This document shows, one piece after another, positions 61,324 through 64,000 of a DNA stretch of 64,000 bases; positions within the stretch are counted from its first letter, which is position 1, and each line of letters begins with the position of its first letter. This stretch comes from Bacilli bacterium. Its GTDB lineage: Bacteria > Bacillota_I > Bacilli_A > RF39 > UBA660. Below the pieces are notes generated by a model that saw only the letters and a list, made by a program, of their open reading frames with translations, searched no databases and was not told where the DNA came from. The DNA is taken from the NCBI GenBank assembly GCA_028694645.1, contig JAQVKM010000001.1, forward strand, positions 1-64,000, in the 5' to 3' direction. Made by a program: the position numbers and the translations under genes.

Positions 61324-63609
61324 AAAATGAAAAGAATAAATAATATTACAAAAGACGAATTAAATAAATTATATAATCTAAGTAAATTAAATCCAATGAT
61401 AAAAGAAGATTATGAATTTGAAAAGTGGTTATTAGAATTTGAAAAAAATATAGCTATAGGTAAAAATTTGAATGGTGCTATATTTGATAAACATTACATA
61501 TTAGATGATAACGTTTTAATATTAAAAGAATCAGAATGTTTATCAATTAATCCCTTACCATTTGAAAATGATAAACAAAAAATGAGCGATATATCAAAAA
61601 AAACTTCTTTACTAATTATGAACAATAAAATTGGAACAATTATTATAAAAGACATGATAATAGACAATAATTTTATATTTGATAACCTTAGTGCTTATAA
61701 GGTTAAGTTTGTGAATTGTTACTTTATAGATAATTTTGTGTTCAATTTTAATTTTGTACAAACATTGGAATTTTTATATTGTAGTCTACCTAATTTTAAT
61801 ATATTTAGTAATATTAACGTATCCGAATTAATAATATCACGTTCTAAATTTAGACAAGATAGTACAAAGTTTAATAAAATTAATGCTAAAGACATTATTA
61901 TTAAAAGTACAAATTTAAATTACAAACATTTATTCTATATATCAAGTTTTGAATACTTAGAAAATTTAGAAATTAGTAATAAGGTGTTTAATGATTCAGA
62001 TATAATTATGCTTGATCAAATAGCTCCTGTTTTAAAAAAAGCTAGATTGAATATAGTTCTTAAAGACTTGAATACATTTGAAAAAATAAACCCAATGGTA
62101 TATTTTACTTATCCATTTAAATATGATGAAGTAGAAACATTTAATACAGACTATGAGTTTGTATCAAATTCCGAAATTAGGTATAAGCTAACTGATTTGG
62201 ATGAAAGAACAAAAATAATAGAAAATATTGAATTATCCATCGATAGTGTATATAAAAATAAAGCATATAAAAATTTAAAATCAAGGGAAATATTTCATGA
62301 AGAAATTGATAATAATATAGAAAAATATAAATTAGATAATAATAAAGATAGACTTTTAGAACTTATAATATTATCTCTAAATAGTCTTGAAGAAAACATC
62401 ATAAAAGATAATATTGATGAAGATACTAAAAGACTTCTTTTATTAGAAATTAAAAATTTTGAAAATAATACAAAAAGGTTAGAAAGATGTTTAATGTTTA
62501 ATTCTTTTAGTAGTCAATTACATATAGAACTGGATTTTATATTTAAACATTTATATAATAATTTAAGTGATATGAATTTTTTTGCTCAAAAAGAAAATTA
62601 TAGAAGTGTAAATAAAGATGGTAGTGTAATAAATCCATTATATATTGATAAATCAATTGAAAGAATGGAAAAGGTATTGAATGATTTTAAAAATAAGAAA
62701 AAAACAACTTTTGATTTTTTTGATATTTTATCAATAACAGAATTGAATCTTTCATTTATGTATATATTTAAAAGAAAAAGAAACTTTAATTTTTATAAAA
62801 ATATAACTTTAAATAAAAAAGAGTTAGAATTTATAACACCAGCTATTAAAAATGAACTAATAAGTGGGGATAAACTACTCGAAACTTTTAATATAAATAA
62901 AAATGTTAAAAATTTAGGAATAATATTACCATATTGTGAAAACAATGTATTTAAAGATTATATGGAAATAATAAATTTGGATGCTAGTTTTGAAAAAAGT
63001 AAACTTTTTGAATTGAAACAAGTTATGAAATATTTAACAACAAAGCAAATACCTAAAACTAAACATGAGATTATGGTATCAAGTTGTAGTCTTGATAAAT
63101 ATAGAGATGTCAATGAAAATTTAAAAAAATATAAAAACAGAACAACTAGATTATCAAAATTTATGGAAATTTATGGAAATGATGATGAATATAATATTGA
63201 AGATTATAAATTGTATTTAAAAAATTATAGATGTCTTAACGAAAATATAATATACACAAAAATTTGTTTAAGTATAATGTATGAAAATAAAGAAAAATTA
63301 TTTAAATTAACTGCTGAAGATTATGAAAATATAAAGAAGACTATCAATGATAAGTATAGTTATAGACAATATAATATGGAATTATTTTATTACTATGAAT
63401 TAATAAATTATATTACAAAAAATTATCCTGATTTTTTAAATAGATATATAAAAACATATTCTATTTTAGAAAATGAAAAGAAACATGTGTTTATATTAGA
63501 ACATTATCATGAAACTAGAAAAGAAGAAATGAAAAAATTGGTAATTGAAGAATTTAATAAATCAAGAACTGATATTGAAGAAAAACAGAAGATGTTGATA
63601 AAAATGTAA
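61324..63609 (+). CDS. large hypothetical protein (about 761 aa)
   Basis: Single long ORF; no family recognised; immediately downstream of module D. Confidence 0.6.
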   Translation, partial: KMKRINNITKDELNKLYNLSKLNPMIKEDYEFEKWLLEFEKNIAIGKNLNGAIFDKHYILDDNVLILKESECLSINPLPFENDKQKMSDISKKTSLLIMNNKIGTIIIKDMIIDNNFIFDNLSAYKVKFVNCYFIDNFVFNFNFVQTLEFLYCSLPNFNIFSNINVSELIISRSKFRQDSTKFNKINAKDIIIKSTNLNYKHLFYISSFEYLENLEISNKVFNDSDIIMLDQIAPVLKKARLNIVLKDLNTFEKINPMVYFTYPFKYDEVETFNTDYEFVSNSEIRYKLTDLDERTKIIENIELSIDSVYKNKAYKNLKSREIFHEEIDNNIEKYKLDNNKDRLLELIILSLNSLEENIIKDNIDEDTKRLLLLEIKNFENNTKRLERCLMFNSFSSQLHIELDFIFKHLYNNLSDMNFFAQKENYRSVNKDGSVINPLYIDKSIERMEKVLNDFKNKKKTTFDFFDILSITELNLSFMYIFKRKRNFNFYKNITLNKKELEFITPAIKNELISGDKLLETFNINKNVKNLGIILPYCENNVFKDYMEIINLDASFEKSKLFELKQVMKYLTTKQIPKTKHEIMVSSCSLDKYRDVNENLKKYKNRTTRLSKFMEIYGNDDEYNIEDYKLYLKNYRCLNENIIYTKICLSIMYENKEKLFKLTAEDYENIKKTINDKYSYRQYNMELFYYYELINYITKNYPDFLNRYIKTYSILENEKKHVFILEHYHETRKEEMKKLVIEEFNKSRTDIEEKQKMLIKM

Positions 63610-63850
63610 TTTATGCATATAAAAATAAAAAGTACTAGTAATAGTACTTTTAAAGTGAGAAAATTTTTAAGCAGCATTTTAGGTGGAAAAAAAATTAATT
63701 ATGATTTATATTTTTATACAAATTAATTACTACTAAAATTTAAAAATCATTATACATAATTAAATAGATTTGTAAATTAATTTAAAAAGAATTATAATTG
63801 ATGCAATAAAAAGAACTTAATAAACGTTATTATATTGAGAGGTGATAAAA

Positions 63851-64000
63851 GTGAAATTAATTAATTTATCAATAAATTCCGGAATAAATGATTCATTGAT
63901 TAATAAGATAGCAAAAGGTAATGCAAAAGCTTTTGATGAGTTATATGAAAAAACGAAAAAAATTGTATTTGGAATAGCTCTATCAATAACTAAATCACCA
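63851..64000 (+). CDS. ECF-type sigma factor, N-terminus (truncated by window end)
   Basis: GTG start; MKLINLSINSGINDSLINKIAKGNAKAFDELYEKTKKIVFGIALSITKSP. Confidence 0.7.
   Translation, partial: MKLINLSINSGINDSLINKIAKGNAKAFDELYEKTKKIVFGIALSITKSP

Overview
The window is very AT-rich, standard-code DNA from a spore-forming low-GC Firmicute/RF39-like lineage (spoIVA, yunB-like, spoVIF-like, and a tmRNA tag ending in AFA). A housekeeping backbone (nrnA-like, engB, der, spoIVA, nrdD/nrdG, rnr, smpB, ssrA, heliorhodopsin, recG) is interrupted by two accessory hot spots. Hot spot 1 (about 14.2-34 kb) starts exactly at the CCA end of ssrA. It reads as a tandem array of integrated elements, each beginning at a CACCA junction followed by a conserved hairpin, a terminator and a small ORF; two copies continue into a leader-peptide/terminator and a large serine recombinase. 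The first element carries a complete diversity-generating retroelement (DGR): a prepilin-type target gene with VR, a 160-bp TR, a MutS-domain-like accessory protein, Avd and a reverse transcriptase. The VR and TR differ at 15 positions, 14 of them TR adenines. The target promoter has a G8 tract inside a 17-bp -35/-10 spacer, so diversification may be combined with phase variation. Hot spot 2 (about 39.6-61.2 kb) contains four copies of an att-like module (CCCCC-hairpin-terminator plus TTGTNNNATAA...TAAAA) flanked by paired arm-like repeats. The intervals carry a T-box/tyrS cassette, HipA-like and HIRAN genes, two covarying tandem H-type pseudoknots, a Clp/SppA-class protease, an integrase/MobV element and a type I R-M system with 12-bp repeats in hsdS. 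Other notable points are an NrdD whose glycyl-radical domain is a separate 55-aa ORF, and a MobV relaxase with no canonical start codon. Family assignments come from reading motifs by eye; no database search was run.
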